NCBI RefSeq assembly: GCF_001544015.1
Contig: NZ_AP014924.1
Coordinates: forward strand, 3,100,001-3,164,000
DNA from: Limnochorda pilosa
Lineage (GTDB): Bacteria > Bacillota > Limnochordia > Limnochordales > Limnochordaceae
DNA: 64,000 nt
Direction: 5' to 3'
A program made the position numbers and the translations under genes. The notes beneath the pieces are model-generated. The model was not told the DNA's origin and did no database searches. It saw nothing but the letters and a program-made list of their open reading frames with translations. Below, piece by piece: positions 9,350 through 20,611 of the stretch (the first letter of the stretch is position 1; every line of letters begins with the position of its first letter).

Positions 9350-10176
9350 GGGCGTCGCCGGGTGCCCACCGGGCGCGCCCGGCCCCCCGCGGGCTCGCGG
9401 TCCCGTTCCGGCACCCGCAACCGGCCCGCCTCCGGGCCCTGCTCCGGCTTCCGGCCCTGGTGGACGCAGGCGATGCCGCCCGTCAGGTTCGTGTAGCGGA
9501 CCGCCTCGAGGCCGGCCCGCCGGAGGATGCCCGCCAGCCCCTCCTGGTCCGGGAAGTGGGTGAGGGACTCGGGGAGCCACTGGTAGGGCGCCGGAGCGTC
9601 CCCGGGCGCCAGACGGTTCGCCCACGCCCCCATCAGCGGGACGACGTGGCGGAAGTAGGCCAGGTAAGGGATCCGCAGCATCGGGTTGGGGGGGTGCGAG
9701 AGCTCCAGGCAGACCACCTCGCCCCCAGGTTTCAGGACCCGGACCATCTCCCGGAAGGCCTGCTCCACGTCGGCCACGTTCCGCATGCCGAAGCCGGTGA
9801 CGATGCGGTCGAAGCTCCCGTCCTGGAAGGGCAGGGCCAGGGCGTCGCCCTCCACCCAGCGGATCGGAGCCAGGGCGGAGGCGGCCCCGTTGAGGGCCGT
9901 CGCCTTGTGGCGCGCCACCTCGAGCATCCCCGCGGAGAAGTCCAGGCCCACCACCTCGCCCCCGGGCCCCACGGCCCGGGCGGCCATGAAGGTGAGGTCG
10001 CCGGTGCCGCAGCAGACGTCGAGCACCTGCTCGCCGTCGCGGAAGCCCGCCACGCGCCGGAAGACGCGCTGCCAGTAACGCCAGACGCCAGCGGTCATGA
10101 TCAGGTTCATCCGGTCGTAGCGCCGGGCGATGCCGTCGAAGAGATCCTGGACGTACTCCGCCTTCTCCACCGTCAA
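9346..10176 (-). CDS. menG: Demethylmenaquinone / 2-methoxy-benzoquinol methyltransferase
   Basis: This is the last methylation step of menaquinone synthesis (the UbiE/MenG family). The protein starts EKAEYVQDLFDGIARRYDRM, exactly the family N-terminus. SAM-binding motif I is VLDVCCGTGDLTFMAA, and IVTGFGMRNVADVEQAF and VCLELSHPPNP are UbiE signatures. I place the start at the TTG at 10176, behind GGGGGC; the GTG at 10170 is an alternative. The 276-residue length exceeds the usual 235-250 because of a basic, low-complexity tail of about 35 residues. The tail overlaps the TetR gene only at the stop. Confidence 0.88.
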   Translation of the reverse strand: MTVEKAEYVQDLFDGIARRYDRMNLIMTAGVWRYWQRVFRRVAGFRDGEQVLDVCCGTGDLTFMAARAVGPGGEVVGLDFSAGMLEVARHKATALNGAASALAPIRWVEGDALALPFQDGSFDRIVTGFGMRNVADVEQAFREMVRVLKPGGEVVCLELSHPPNPMLRIPYLAYFRHVVPLMGAWANRLAPGDAPAPYQWLPESLTHFPDQEGLAGILRRAGLEAVRYTNLTGGIACVHQGRKPEQGPEAGRLRVPERDREPAGGRARPVGTRRRP

Positions 10177-10195
10177 GACGCCCCCATGCCGGACC

Positions 10196-11113
10196 TTATA
10201 CCGCACGCCGTCGCCGAATCCTGCCCGCGCCCGGGGGCGGGGGCGCACCGGGGGCGGGCGTCATGGGCCCGAAGCCTTCGCCCAGCACCTCGTGGACGTC
10301 GTGAAGGACCAGGAAGGCCCTGGGATCGGTGCGGGAGACCAGCCCCTTGAGCTGGGCCACCTCGGACCGGGAGACGATGACCAGCAGCACCTCCCGGTGC
10401 TCGCCCGTGTAGAGCCCCGTCCCGTGCAGGGCGGTTCCGCCCCGCTCCAGCTCCTCCAGCACCGCCCGCCCGATCTCCTCGGCCCGGCTCGAGATGATGT
10501 AGGCCGCCTTTGCGTAGCTCTGGCCCTCCTGGACCAGGTCGATGGCCTTGCCGGTGAGGAAGACGGCCAGGAGCGCGTAGAGGGCCAGCTCGGGCGAGAA
10601 GGCCAGGGCCGCCGCGACGATCACCAGGCCATCGGCCAGGAGCAACGCCCGCCCGGTGCTGAAGGCGGTGAAGTGGGCGGTGATCCGGGCGGCCATGTCG
10701 GTGCCACCGGTGGAGCCGCCCGCCCGGAAGGAGAGGCCCATCCCCGCCCCGGCCAGGATCCCGCCGTAGATGGCGGCGAGGAGCGGGTCGTGGGTGAGCG
10801 GTTCGACCCGCGTCGCCAGGAGGTCGGTCCAGAAGGAGAGGCTCACCGCCCCCACGACCGTCTTGATCCCGAACTCGCGACCCAGGAAGCGGAGGCTCGC
10901 GAGGAAGAGGGGGATGTTGATGGCCAGCATCACCACGCCCACGGGCCAGCCGAACCAGTGGTAGGTGATGGTCGCCAGGCCGCTCACCCCGCCGGCGGCG
11001 ATCTGATTCGGCACCAGGAACCAGTCCAGGGCGAGGGCGGTGGCCACCGTGCCTACCACCACCCAGAGATAGGCCAGGAACCGGGGGACCACCCTCCGCA
11101 CCCGCTCGCTCAT
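10196..11113 (-). CDS. YitT family membrane protein (DUF161 plus DUF2179)
   Basis: This 305-residue protein has about five or six helices with the YitT signatures FLVPNQIAAGGVSGLATI, LSFRAGGSTGGTDMAARI and GKAIDLVQEGQSYAKAAYII. A cytoplasmic DUF2179 domain follows (VLEELERGGTALHGTG and HEVLGEGF). A short Pro/Arg-rich tail ends the protein. The family is common in Firmicutes and functionally unresolved. The ATG at 11113 shares ATGA with the upstream glycosyltransferase fusion gene, and it is followed 19 bases later by menG. Confidence 0.82.
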   Translation of the reverse strand: MSERVRRVVPRFLAYLWVVVGTVATALALDWFLVPNQIAAGGVSGLATITYHWFGWPVGVVMLAINIPLFLASLRFLGREFGIKTVVGAVSLSFWTDLLATRVEPLTHDPLLAAIYGGILAGAGMGLSFRAGGSTGGTDMAARITAHFTAFSTGRALLLADGLVIVAAALAFSPELALYALLAVFLTGKAIDLVQEGQSYAKAAYIISSRAEEIGRAVLEELERGGTALHGTGLYTGEHREVLLVIVSRSEVAQLKGLVSRTDPRAFLVLHDVHEVLGEGFGPMTPAPGAPPPPGAGRIRRRRAV

Positions 11114-13041
11114 GCCCGCTCCCCCTCTCCCCGCAGCCGCTCGGCCAGCACCGCCGCCACGAAGCGGGGCAGCGCGACCAGGCGGCGCAGGCGCCGCGGC
11201 TCCAGGACCGTGCGGTAGAGCCACTCCAAGCCGAGCCACTGAACCCAGCCCGGCGCCCTGGGCTTCCGGCCGGCCCAGACGTCGAGCACGCCTCCGACCC
11301 CCAGCATCACCCGGGCGGGGGATGCAGCCTCCCCGGTCGCCCGGAGCCGGTCGATCCAGAGCTCCTGCCGGGGCGCGCCCAGACCCACCAGCACCAGGTG
11401 CGGCTGGGCCTGGCGGAGGCGCTCCAGGGCCGCGGCCTCTTCCCCCTCCCGCAGGTAGCCGTGCTCGGTCCCCACCACCTGCAAACCCGGCCACCGCTCG
11501 CGCAGCCGGGCGGCCGCCGACTGCGCCACACCGGGCTCTCCACCCCACAGGAAGAGACGCCAGCCGTACCGGGCGGCCTCCCCGCAGAGCCGCTCGGCCA
11601 GGTCCGCCCCGGCGACCCTGCCGGGCAGGGCGTGCCCCAGGAACCGGGCGCCCCATACCAGGCCGACGCCGTCGGCCAGGGTCAGGTCCGCCCGGGCCAA
11701 GACCGCCCGCAACGCCTCCCCGCCCTCCCCGGGTGCCTGCGCGTGCATGGCCAGCTCGGGGTTGCAGGTGACCACCTGCCGGCCCCCCTCCTGCATGGGC
11801 CCCTGGCACCAGCCGGCCACGATGGCCGTCGCCTGCTCCAGGGTCACCGGGTCCACCGGCACGCCCAGCACGTGGAACCGGCGGGCCCTCCAGCCCCCGG
11901 CCGCGGTCGCCGGCGCGCTCTGGCCCGACAGGAGCTCCGACGCCCGGCGGGCCAGCGCGGCCAGGCCCGCCTCCGCCCGCTCGCGCAGCCGGGCCACGGC
12001 CTCCGGAGAGGCCGCCCGTCCCTCCTCGAGGAGGCGCTCCACGGCCGCACCCACCTCCCCGGGTCCCAGCGGGGGCGCCAGGCACTGGTCCGGCACGCCC
12101 AGCTCGGCCGCCAGCTGGGTGAGCTTGGGATCCACGGCCAGCGCCAGGGCCGGGCGGCTGGCGAGGGCCGCGAAGGCGACGGCGTGGTACCGGGCTGAGA
12201 CCACAGCTCGGAGCCCCCTGAAGGCGGCAAGCCACTCGGAGAGGGTGGCCCCCGCCCAGGCGTCCGGGTCCTCCAGCTCGACGCCCGGCACCCGCGCCAC
12301 CAGCCCTTCGGCCCAGGCCCGCTCCCGCTCCGGCTGGAAGGCTATCAGCTTCACGGGGATGCCCCGGACCGCCGCCGCCCCCGCCACGGACCGCAGGAGG
12401 GCGGCATCACGCTCCAGCCCCTCGTGCCCTTCGGAGGGCCGCAGCACCACGCCCAGGGCCCCCCCGCCTTCCGTCGAGGGTTCCGTCCCTGGGCCCACCG
12501 CCTCCGGGGGGCTCCAGACCGCGAAGACCGGATCCGCCGTCACCTGAACCCCGCGCAGCCCCAAGTCTTCCAGCAGCGCGCGGGAGGCGCCGTCGCGCAC
12601 CCAGATGGTGGCCCCATCCAGGGCGGCTCGGGTCAGGCGCAGGCTCCCCCGCCGCCAGAGCGGCCCCACCCCCTGGGCGAAGACCACCCTCGGCACGCCG
12701 CGGGCCCGCGCCCAGAGGAGCAGGGCCAGGTAGTAGAGGAGGCTCCGGCGGCTGGTCCGCTCCTGCAGGAGCCCCCCGCCCCCACTCACCAGCAGCCCGG
12801 CCCAGCCGGCCTCCGCCAGGGCGCGGACCGGAGCCCGCGAAACGGTCACCTGCTCAGCCTCCTGAGGGGAGACCACGCCGATCCGGGCCAGGCGCTGCGC
12901 CGTCGCGGCCGGGTCCGCGGAGAGCACCCGCAGCGGGACGCCCGGCGCGCCCGAACGGAGCGCCGCTGCCACCACCTCGAGGATGGCCTCGTCGCCGGTG
13001 TTGCCGAACCCGTAGTACCCCGAAAGGACCACGGGGCTCAT
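11110..13041 (-). CDS. csaB: Fusion: CsaB-type polysaccharide pyruvyl transferase + WecG/TagA/CpsF glycosyltransferase
   Basis: This single 643-residue protein joins two enzymes. Residues 1 to about 385 are a pyruvyl transferase of the CsaB type, with GYYGFGNTGDEAIL at the start, LLVSGGGGLLQE, FAQGVGPLWRRGS and SARYHAVAFAALASRPALA. CsaB adds pyruvate ketals to secondary wall polymers, to which SLH-domain proteins bind. Residues 386-643 are a GT26 glycosyltransferase (FHVLGVPVDPVTLEQA, TCNPELAMHA, LADGVGLVWGARFLG, LFLWGGEPGVAQ, LGAPRQELWI), the N-acetylmannosamine transferase family of teichoic-acid linkage and capsule synthesis. In most relatives these are separate neighbouring genes. It overlaps both flanking genes by ATGA. 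Confidence 0.9.
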   Translation of the reverse strand: MSPVVLSGYYGFGNTGDEAILEVVAAALRSGAPGVPLRVLSADPAATAQRLARIGVVSPQEAEQVTVSRAPVRALAEAGWAGLLVSGGGGLLQERTSRRSLLYYLALLLWARARGVPRVVFAQGVGPLWRRGSLRLTRAALDGATIWVRDGASRALLEDLGLRGVQVTADPVFAVWSPPEAVGPGTEPSTEGGGALGVVLRPSEGHEGLERDAALLRSVAGAAAVRGIPVKLIAFQPERERAWAEGLVARVPGVELEDPDAWAGATLSEWLAAFRGLRAVVSARYHAVAFAALASRPALALAVDPKLTQLAAELGVPDQCLAPPLGPGEVGAAVERLLEEGRAASPEAVARLRERAEAGLAALARRASELLSGQSAPATAAGGWRARRFHVLGVPVDPVTLEQATAIVAGWCQGPMQEGGRQVVTCNPELAMHAQAPGEGGEALRAVLARADLTLADGVGLVWGARFLGHALPGRVAGADLAERLCGEAARYGWRLFLWGGEPGVAQSAAARLRERWPGLQVVGTEHGYLREGEEAAALERLRQAQPHLVLVGLGAPRQELWIDRLRATGEAASPARVMLGVGGVLDVWAGRKPRAPGWVQWLGLEWLYRTVLEPRRLRRLVALPRFVAAVLAERLRGEGERA

Positions 13042-14969
13042 CGCGTCCCCCGCCCCGGCTCGCCGCCCCCCGCACCGGCTGCCCCTGGGGTGCGGTCCCC
13101 CACCCGGCCGAGCCTCCAGCGCACCGCCACCGCCAGGAAGAGGCCCAGCACCAGGCCTCCCACCCAGCCATAGGCGATCCGCTGCAGGGTGAAGAGGAGA
13201 GGCTGGTGCACGTGGGCAAGGCTGTTCACCAGCGAGAGCTGCCCTACGGACCCCCCCACCACCAGCCCCGTACCCACCAGCCAGGCGACGGGTCCGGGAC
13301 CGGCTTCACCCGGGGCGCCCCCCGGAACACCCCCAGACCCCGGGGCCGGCCCGCGCACCGTTGGACCCGGTCCGGCCAGGACCGCCAGCCCCGCGACCAG
13401 GCTGGCGTGACCGAAGAGCTCCTTGAAGCGGGGGCGGGCGCCGAGGACGGCCTCGATCCAGTCCCGCAGGTGCCGCTCCCAGGCGGGAACGGGCACCAGC
13501 TCGTTACCCGTGCGCCCCAGGTAGTAGATGCCGACCGCGGCGACCAGGAGCGCAGCCAGGGCCGCGAGCCCGGCGCCGGCCCAGGAGAGCCCGCCCCGCT
13601 GGGGCGCCGTCACGGTTCCGGGGTGCCCGGCTCGCCCCCATGCCTGGGAGACGAAGGCACGGAGCGGTGCCGGCAGCAGCACCGCGCCCACCAGCAAGGG
13701 AGGGAGCAGGTGCATCGCCTTCACCCCCCTGAAGACGTCGAGCCGGAGGAGGAAGGAGCGGTCGGAAAGGAGGCCGGCCACCAGCAGCCCTCCCGCCAGG
13801 GAGAGGAGCGTGGCCCGGACCAGCCCGGGCAGCGGCCGGTTGACACCCGCCGCCGGTGATCCGCCCGGGAGCCGGAGGGAGAGCACGGCCCAGGTCGGGA
13901 AGACCACGGCCGCGACGAAGGCAGCCAGCGCTGCGCCTGAGGCGCCCGGACCGTCCCCCGGGCCGGGCGTCAGGCTCGGAACGAGGGCGACGAGGCCCAG
14001 GACCAGGGAGGTCCCCACGAGCCCCGGAAGCGCCGCCCAGCTCGGTCCCCTGGCCCAGCGCAGGGCGTTCCCGAACCCCAGGGAACCGGGCAGGAGGCGT
14101 ACCGTCAGGAAGAGGGCCGCCCCCACCGCGGCACCCACGAGGAAGCGCTGGAGCCCGCTCGCGCCGAAGGGGGGCAGGACCGGGGCTCCTCCCAGCCGGA
14201 AGCCATCGGCCCGCAACCGCTCGGCCGCCGCCTCCACGTAGCCCAGGTCCGGCGAGCCGTCGGGACCAGGCAGCACCGGAAGGACCAGCGCCCGCACCTG
14301 CCGCTCCCGCACCGCCCGCACGTAGCGGGCGAGACGGGCCTCGAAGGCGCCGGCGCCCTGATACTCGGTCCAGTCGGCCGGGGGGATCCGATGGACCACC
14401 ACGCTCCGGCCCGGGTCCTTCCGGGCAAGGAGGGTCCAGAAGGGGCTTCCCTCCAGCTCGACGAGGGCGATGAGCGGGCCGCCCCCGAGCCGCGTGCTCT
14501 CATCGCCTTGGTTGGGCCCGTCCGCTCCCCCACCCGAGACGCCCCCCGCCAGGAGGACCTCCAGGCCCGCCCGGCGCGACCGTTCCAGGCCCTCGTCCAG
14601 CTCGGGCAGGGTCGGCGTGTGACTCCAGAAGAGGAAGACCGGAAAGCCTGACGCACGCACGGCGTCCAACGAAAGGGGATCGTCCAGCCGTTCGGCGGGC
14701 AGGAGCAGCGTGCTCACCCCCCGCTCGCGCAGGGCGGGCCCCAGGCTGGGTAGGGCTGTGCTCCAGGAGGCACCGGGCAGCTCGGCCACCAGCGCGACCT
14801 GCCGGTACCCCGCCTCCACGCGCGCCCGCTGAACCAGGACGGGCAACGCTGCCACGAGCCCCAGCGCCAGCAGCGCTGCGGCCAGCCACTCCAGCCGGGG
14901 AGAGTCCGGTCTCCGCCCCGATGCGAACGCCCCGGCGCGAGCCGGGGGACCGGTCGCCTCAGACCTCAC
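13038..14969 (-). CDS. DUF5693 family polytopic membrane protein
   Basis: The 643-residue protein has one N-terminal membrane helix (residues about 26-45). An external domain of about 240 residues follows, with VALVAELPGASW, RERGVSTLLLPAERL, LVELEGSPFW and ADWTEYQGAGAFEARLARYVR. About ten C-terminal membrane helices complete it. This matches the DUF5693 architecture as I know it, a family found beside csaB in SLH-type Firmicutes. A role in assembling or exporting the wall polymer modified by CsaB is an inference. The stop overlaps the csaB fusion by ATGA, and the start overlaps the LmeA-like gene by 11 bases. Confidence 0.72.
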   Translation of the reverse strand: MRSEATGPPARAGAFASGRRPDSPRLEWLAAALLALGLVAALPVLVQRARVEAGYRQVALVAELPGASWSTALPSLGPALRERGVSTLLLPAERLDDPLSLDAVRASGFPVFLFWSHTPTLPELDEGLERSRRAGLEVLLAGGVSGGGADGPNQGDESTRLGGGPLIALVELEGSPFWTLLARKDPGRSVVVHRIPPADWTEYQGAGAFEARLARYVRAVRERQVRALVLPVLPGPDGSPDLGYVEAAAERLRADGFRLGGAPVLPPFGASGLQRFLVGAAVGAALFLTVRLLPGSLGFGNALRWARGPSWAALPGLVGTSLVLGLVALVPSLTPGPGDGPGASGAALAAFVAAVVFPTWAVLSLRLPGGSPAAGVNRPLPGLVRATLLSLAGGLLVAGLLSDRSFLLRLDVFRGVKAMHLLPPLLVGAVLLPAPLRAFVSQAWGRAGHPGTVTAPQRGGLSWAGAGLAALAALLVAAVGIYYLGRTGNELVPVPAWERHLRDWIEAVLGARPRFKELFGHASLVAGLAVLAGPGPTVRGPAPGSGGVPGGAPGEAGPGPVAWLVGTGLVVGGSVGQLSLVNSLAHVHQPLLFTLQRIAYGWVGGLVLGLFLAVAVRWRLGRVGDRTPGAAGAGGGEPGRGTR

Positions 14970-15693
14970 CCTCCCGGCCCTCCTTCCGGTTCAGGGCCTC
15001 GCTGCTCCCCGTGGCCACCAGCCAGCCGTCCCCCATGGTGAGGTCGTCGAGCCCGATCTCCACCGGCAGCTGCTCCACGTCCACGGGGAAGACGAGCTCC
15101 TCGCCCAGCACCCGAAGCAGCGGCTGGGGCAACTCCGCCTCCCGCACCGAGACCCGCTCGGGTTGGAAGCGGATGTGGGCCGGACCCTCCAGGAGCAGGC
15201 GGCCCTCCACCCGCACCGGCAGCACCGGGCCCAGGAAGCTGCCCTCCAGGGCTGCGCCCTCCTGGGCCAGGCGGATGCTGAAGCGGCGGGAGGGGTCCAC
15301 CTTCGTCCAGAGGTACTGGTTGAGGCCTTCCTCAGTCAGCACCAGCCGGGCCCGGGCCTCGCCCTGCCCGCCGGTCGCGAAGCGGCCCTGGAGGAGGGAG
15401 GGCACGTCCACCCAGAGGTCGCTCACGTCGGCCAGGAGGGTGTCCACGGCCAGATCGTCCAGATGGATCGCGCGGGCGTCCACCCGCAGCCGGTCCACCC
15501 GGCCCACCAAGAGCTCCAGGGCAGGCATGCTGCTCACCCGGACGATCACCGGGCCCTCGGCCTTCAGGTCCGAGCGCAGGAGCCGGCCCAGGAGCGCCCC
15601 CGTCGCCGGCGGCAGGAGCACCTGGGCTGCGAGCCCCAGCGCGAGGACGAGGCCGGTGATCCGGGCCGCCCGGCGCACCGCCCCCCGGTTCAT
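14959..15693 (-). CDS. LmeA/DUF2993-like lipid-binding protein
   Basis: This 244-residue protein has one N-terminal membrane helix (ITGLVLALGLAAQVLLPPA) and an extracytoplasmic DUF2993-like domain. That domain has repeating amphipathic strands with VRVSSMPALELLVGRVDRLR, ADVSDLWVDVPSLL and LTEEGLNQYL, and the late DLTMGDGWLVATGS. The fold is a tubular lipid-binding (TULIP/SMP-like) type in mycobacterial LmeA, where it helps mannan synthesis. Here it sits directly before DUF5693 and the glycan enzymes, which fits envelope biogenesis. It overlaps prfB by ATGA. Confidence 0.7.
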   Translation of the reverse strand: MNRGAVRRAARITGLVLALGLAAQVLLPPATGALLGRLLRSDLKAEGPVIVRVSSMPALELLVGRVDRLRVDARAIHLDDLAVDTLLADVSDLWVDVPSLLQGRFATGGQGEARARLVLTEEGLNQYLWTKVDPSRRFSIRLAQEGAALEGSFLGPVLPVRVEGRLLLEGPAHIRFQPERVSVREAELPQPLLRVLGEELVFPVDVEQLPVEIGLDDLTMGDGWLVATGSSEALNRKEGREGEV

Positions 15694-16812
15694 GCCCGTC
15701 CCCTGCTGCGCAGGTAGGCCTGAATGAAGAGGTCCAGGTCGCCGTCCATCACCGCCTGGACGTTGCCCGTCTCGGCCCCGGTGCGGTGGTCCTTCACCAT
15801 CGTGTAGGGGGCGAAGACGTAGGAGCGGATCTGGTTGCCCCAGGCGATCTCGCCCTGCTGGCCCCGGAGCTCGTCGAGCTTCTGGCGCTGCTCCTCGAGC
15901 TTGAGCGCGAGGAGGCGGGCCTTCAGGATCTTCATGGCCGCCTCCCGGTTGGAGTGCTGCGAGCGCTCCGTCTGGCAGGTGACCACCAGGCCCGTGGGCA
16001 GGTGGGTGATGCGGATGGCGGACTCGGTCTTGTTGACGTACTGGCCGCCCGCGCCGCTGGCCCGGTAGGTGTCGATCTTCAGCTCCTCGGGGCGCACCTC
16101 CACCTCATTCGCCTCCTGCACGTCGGGGAGGACGTCGACGGAGGCGAAGGAGGTGTGCCGGCGGCCGGAGGCGTCGAAGGGCGAGATGCGCACCAGCCGG
16201 TGGACGCCCTTCTCGGCCTTCAGGTAGCCGTACGCGTTCTTACCCCGGATGGAGAGGGTGGCGCTCTTGAGGCCCGCCTCGTCGCCGGGGAGCAGGTCCA
16301 GGAGCTCGGCCTGGTACCCGCCCTCCTCCGCCCAGCGGGTATACATGCGCAGGAGCATCTGCGCCCAGTCCTGCGACTCGGTGCCGCCGGCGCCGGGGTG
16401 GATGGAGAGGATCGCGTCCTGCCCGTCGTACGGGCCCGAGAGCAGGGTCGCAAGCTCCATGCGGTCCACGGCCTGCTCGAGGGCGACCAGGTCGCGGGCG
16501 GCCTCCCGGGCGCTCTCCGCGTCGTGCTCCTCCAGGGCCAGGTCCAAGAGGACGGCCACGTCGTCGGCGCGGCGGCCGAGGGCCTCCCAGTCGCGCACCT
16601 GCTCGCGGATGCGGCTCGCCTCGGTGACTACCTTCTGCGCAGCCTGGGGATCGTCCCAGAAGCCGGGCTGGGCCATGGTGGCCTCCAGCTCGTCCGCCCG
16701 CCGCTTCAGGCCTTCAACGTCAAAGGTACTGCCCCATTTCGTCGATGCGTCGCCGCACGTCCTTCAGGCGGCCCTGCAGCTCCGGTTGCTCCAGGTGCAG
16801 ATCAAACGCCAC
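15690..16812 (-). CDS. prfB: Peptide chain release factor 2 (needs programmed +1 frameshift)
   Basis: RF2 terminates translation at UGA and UAA. The gene is read in two frames. A first frame of 30 codons starts at the GTG at 16812 (GGGGGAG six bases upstream) and ends with CTT TGA. The second frame continues GAC GTT GAA GGC CTG to the stop at 15690, giving 373 residues after the shift. The codon-recognition tripeptide is in ISPFDASGRRH near residue 208. The catalytic GGQ is in SGAGGQYVNKTESAI near 252. The gene follows secA on the same strand, the same order as in Bacillus. Confidence 0.95.
16716..16735 (-). promoter_or_regulatory. Programmed +1 frameshift site of prfB
   Basis: The minus strand reads ATG GGG CAG TAC CTT TGA C. 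The slippery CTT followed by in-frame TGA and C is the conserved RF2 autoregulatory site. Low RF2 lets the ribosome slip to the +1 frame at CTT. The internal Shine-Dalgarno-like GGGG lies six bases before CTT, whereas the well-studied site has about three. Confidence 0.93.
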
Positions 16813-16906
16813 GTGCGCTCCCCCTTCCCCGTCTTGCTCCCCATCCGGCTTTCCGCGGCCCGCCCTTCCTGCGCCGGCGGGCTCGGAAGGGCGAAGGCCC
16901 GGTGCC

Positions 16907-19711
<2,805 letters not shown>

Positions 19712-19819
19712 GCAACTCGCCACCTTTCCGCCAGGCCCGGGGGCCTGCGCCTGGCCTCCCATCGGAAGCCGCCACGAAGAAAAAGGCCGCTCGCCCCCGG
19801 GCGTGGCCGGCCGACGCGT

Positions 19820-19849
19820 ATTATACCATGCCGGGAAAGGGCCGAACAA
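19820..19849 (-). promoter_or_regulatory. Sigma-A promoter of secA with extended -10
   Basis: On the minus strand TTGTTC (19844-19849) and TATAAT (19820-19825) are 18 bases apart, with TGG directly before TATAAT. Transcription would start near 19812, about 100 bases before the secA start. Confidence 0.75.
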
Positions 19850-19971
19850 CCGCGGGAGCCGGAGCGAACGGTCCGAAGGGCGGCCCGGCGCCTGCGCGCT
19901 GCCGCCAGGGGAGCCCATCGGTGCCAGCCTGTCCAAGGGGACCCGGCGCGGCCAGGAGGCGGAAAGGGGGA

Positions 19972-20535
19972 TCAGGCGGGCTCGGTGCGGCGGCGGGGCA
20001 CCATGGCCCGCTGCATCAGCAGGAAGATGCCCACCCCGATGAGGACGTCGCCCAGGCTGAAGATGACGGGGCGCGGGTAGGGGGGCGGCAGGGTCATCCA
20101 GTCCCCCAGGAAAGCGAGGCGGGTGGAGGCGCCGGTGAGCTGGTGGAAGAGCTCCGCCCCGGCCTCCATGCGGCTCACGGCCCGGGCGCCCCCCAGCCGG
20201 AGGACCGCCTCGGTGAGCACCGGCATCTTGCCCCCGTTGGCCGCGATGACCAGGAAGTTGGAGAAGACCCCGGCGCCCATCACCAGCAGTTCCGGCTTCT
20301 CCCGGTTCATCCAGAACGCACCCAGGAGCAGGACGAAGCTGAGGAGGTAGATGTAGGGCGCGTAGGCCGCGACCCCGCTCAACCCTCGGCCCGCCGCCGC
20401 CCCGAAGGCGAACTGGAGGAGGAAGGCGGCCAGGATGGCCGGGATCCAGCGGAGCTCCAGATCCGCCACGTTTCGGATCCGCCCGCCCCGCAGCCAACCG
20501 GCGAGGATGCCGAGAACCATGAAGTCGAGGAGCAT
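19972..20535 (-). CDS. DUF5317 family membrane protein
   Basis: This 187-residue protein has about five membrane helices. It contains [32 protein letters not shown] and [13 protein letters not shown] (the Asn-Gly-Gly-x-Met-Pro signature), followed by a C-terminal helix and a basic tail. The function of the family is unknown. GGGAGGTCACCC precedes the ATG. It follows the HD-GYP gene by 76 bases on the same strand and probably forms one transcription unit with it. Confidence 0.72.
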   Translation of the reverse strand: MLLDFMVLGILAGWLRGGRIRNVADLELRWIPAILAAFLLQFAFGAAAGRGLSGVAAYAPYIYLLSFVLLLGAFWMNREKPELLVMGAGVFSNFLVIAANGGKMPVLTEAVLRLGGARAVSRMEAGAELFHQLTGASTRLAFLGDWMTLPPPYPRPVIFSLGDVLIGVGIFLLMQRAMVPRRRTEPA

Positions 20536-20611
20536 GGGTGACCTCCCGTGCGCTGTTGCTAGTTACGGCCGGGGCCGTCATTCGATCCGGGCGCGGGGCG
20601 GGCGAACCCCT

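Noticed and set aside
9350-9625. Upstream extension of the TetR gene
   Set aside because: The extension overlaps menG, has antisense-type composition, and the conserved protein starts just after the GTG at 9349.
11112-12547. Several long plus-strand frames opposite the csaB fusion
   Set aside because: They are rich in Pro, Ala, Arg and Gly, have no ribosome-binding sites and mirror the codon pattern of the minus-strand gene.
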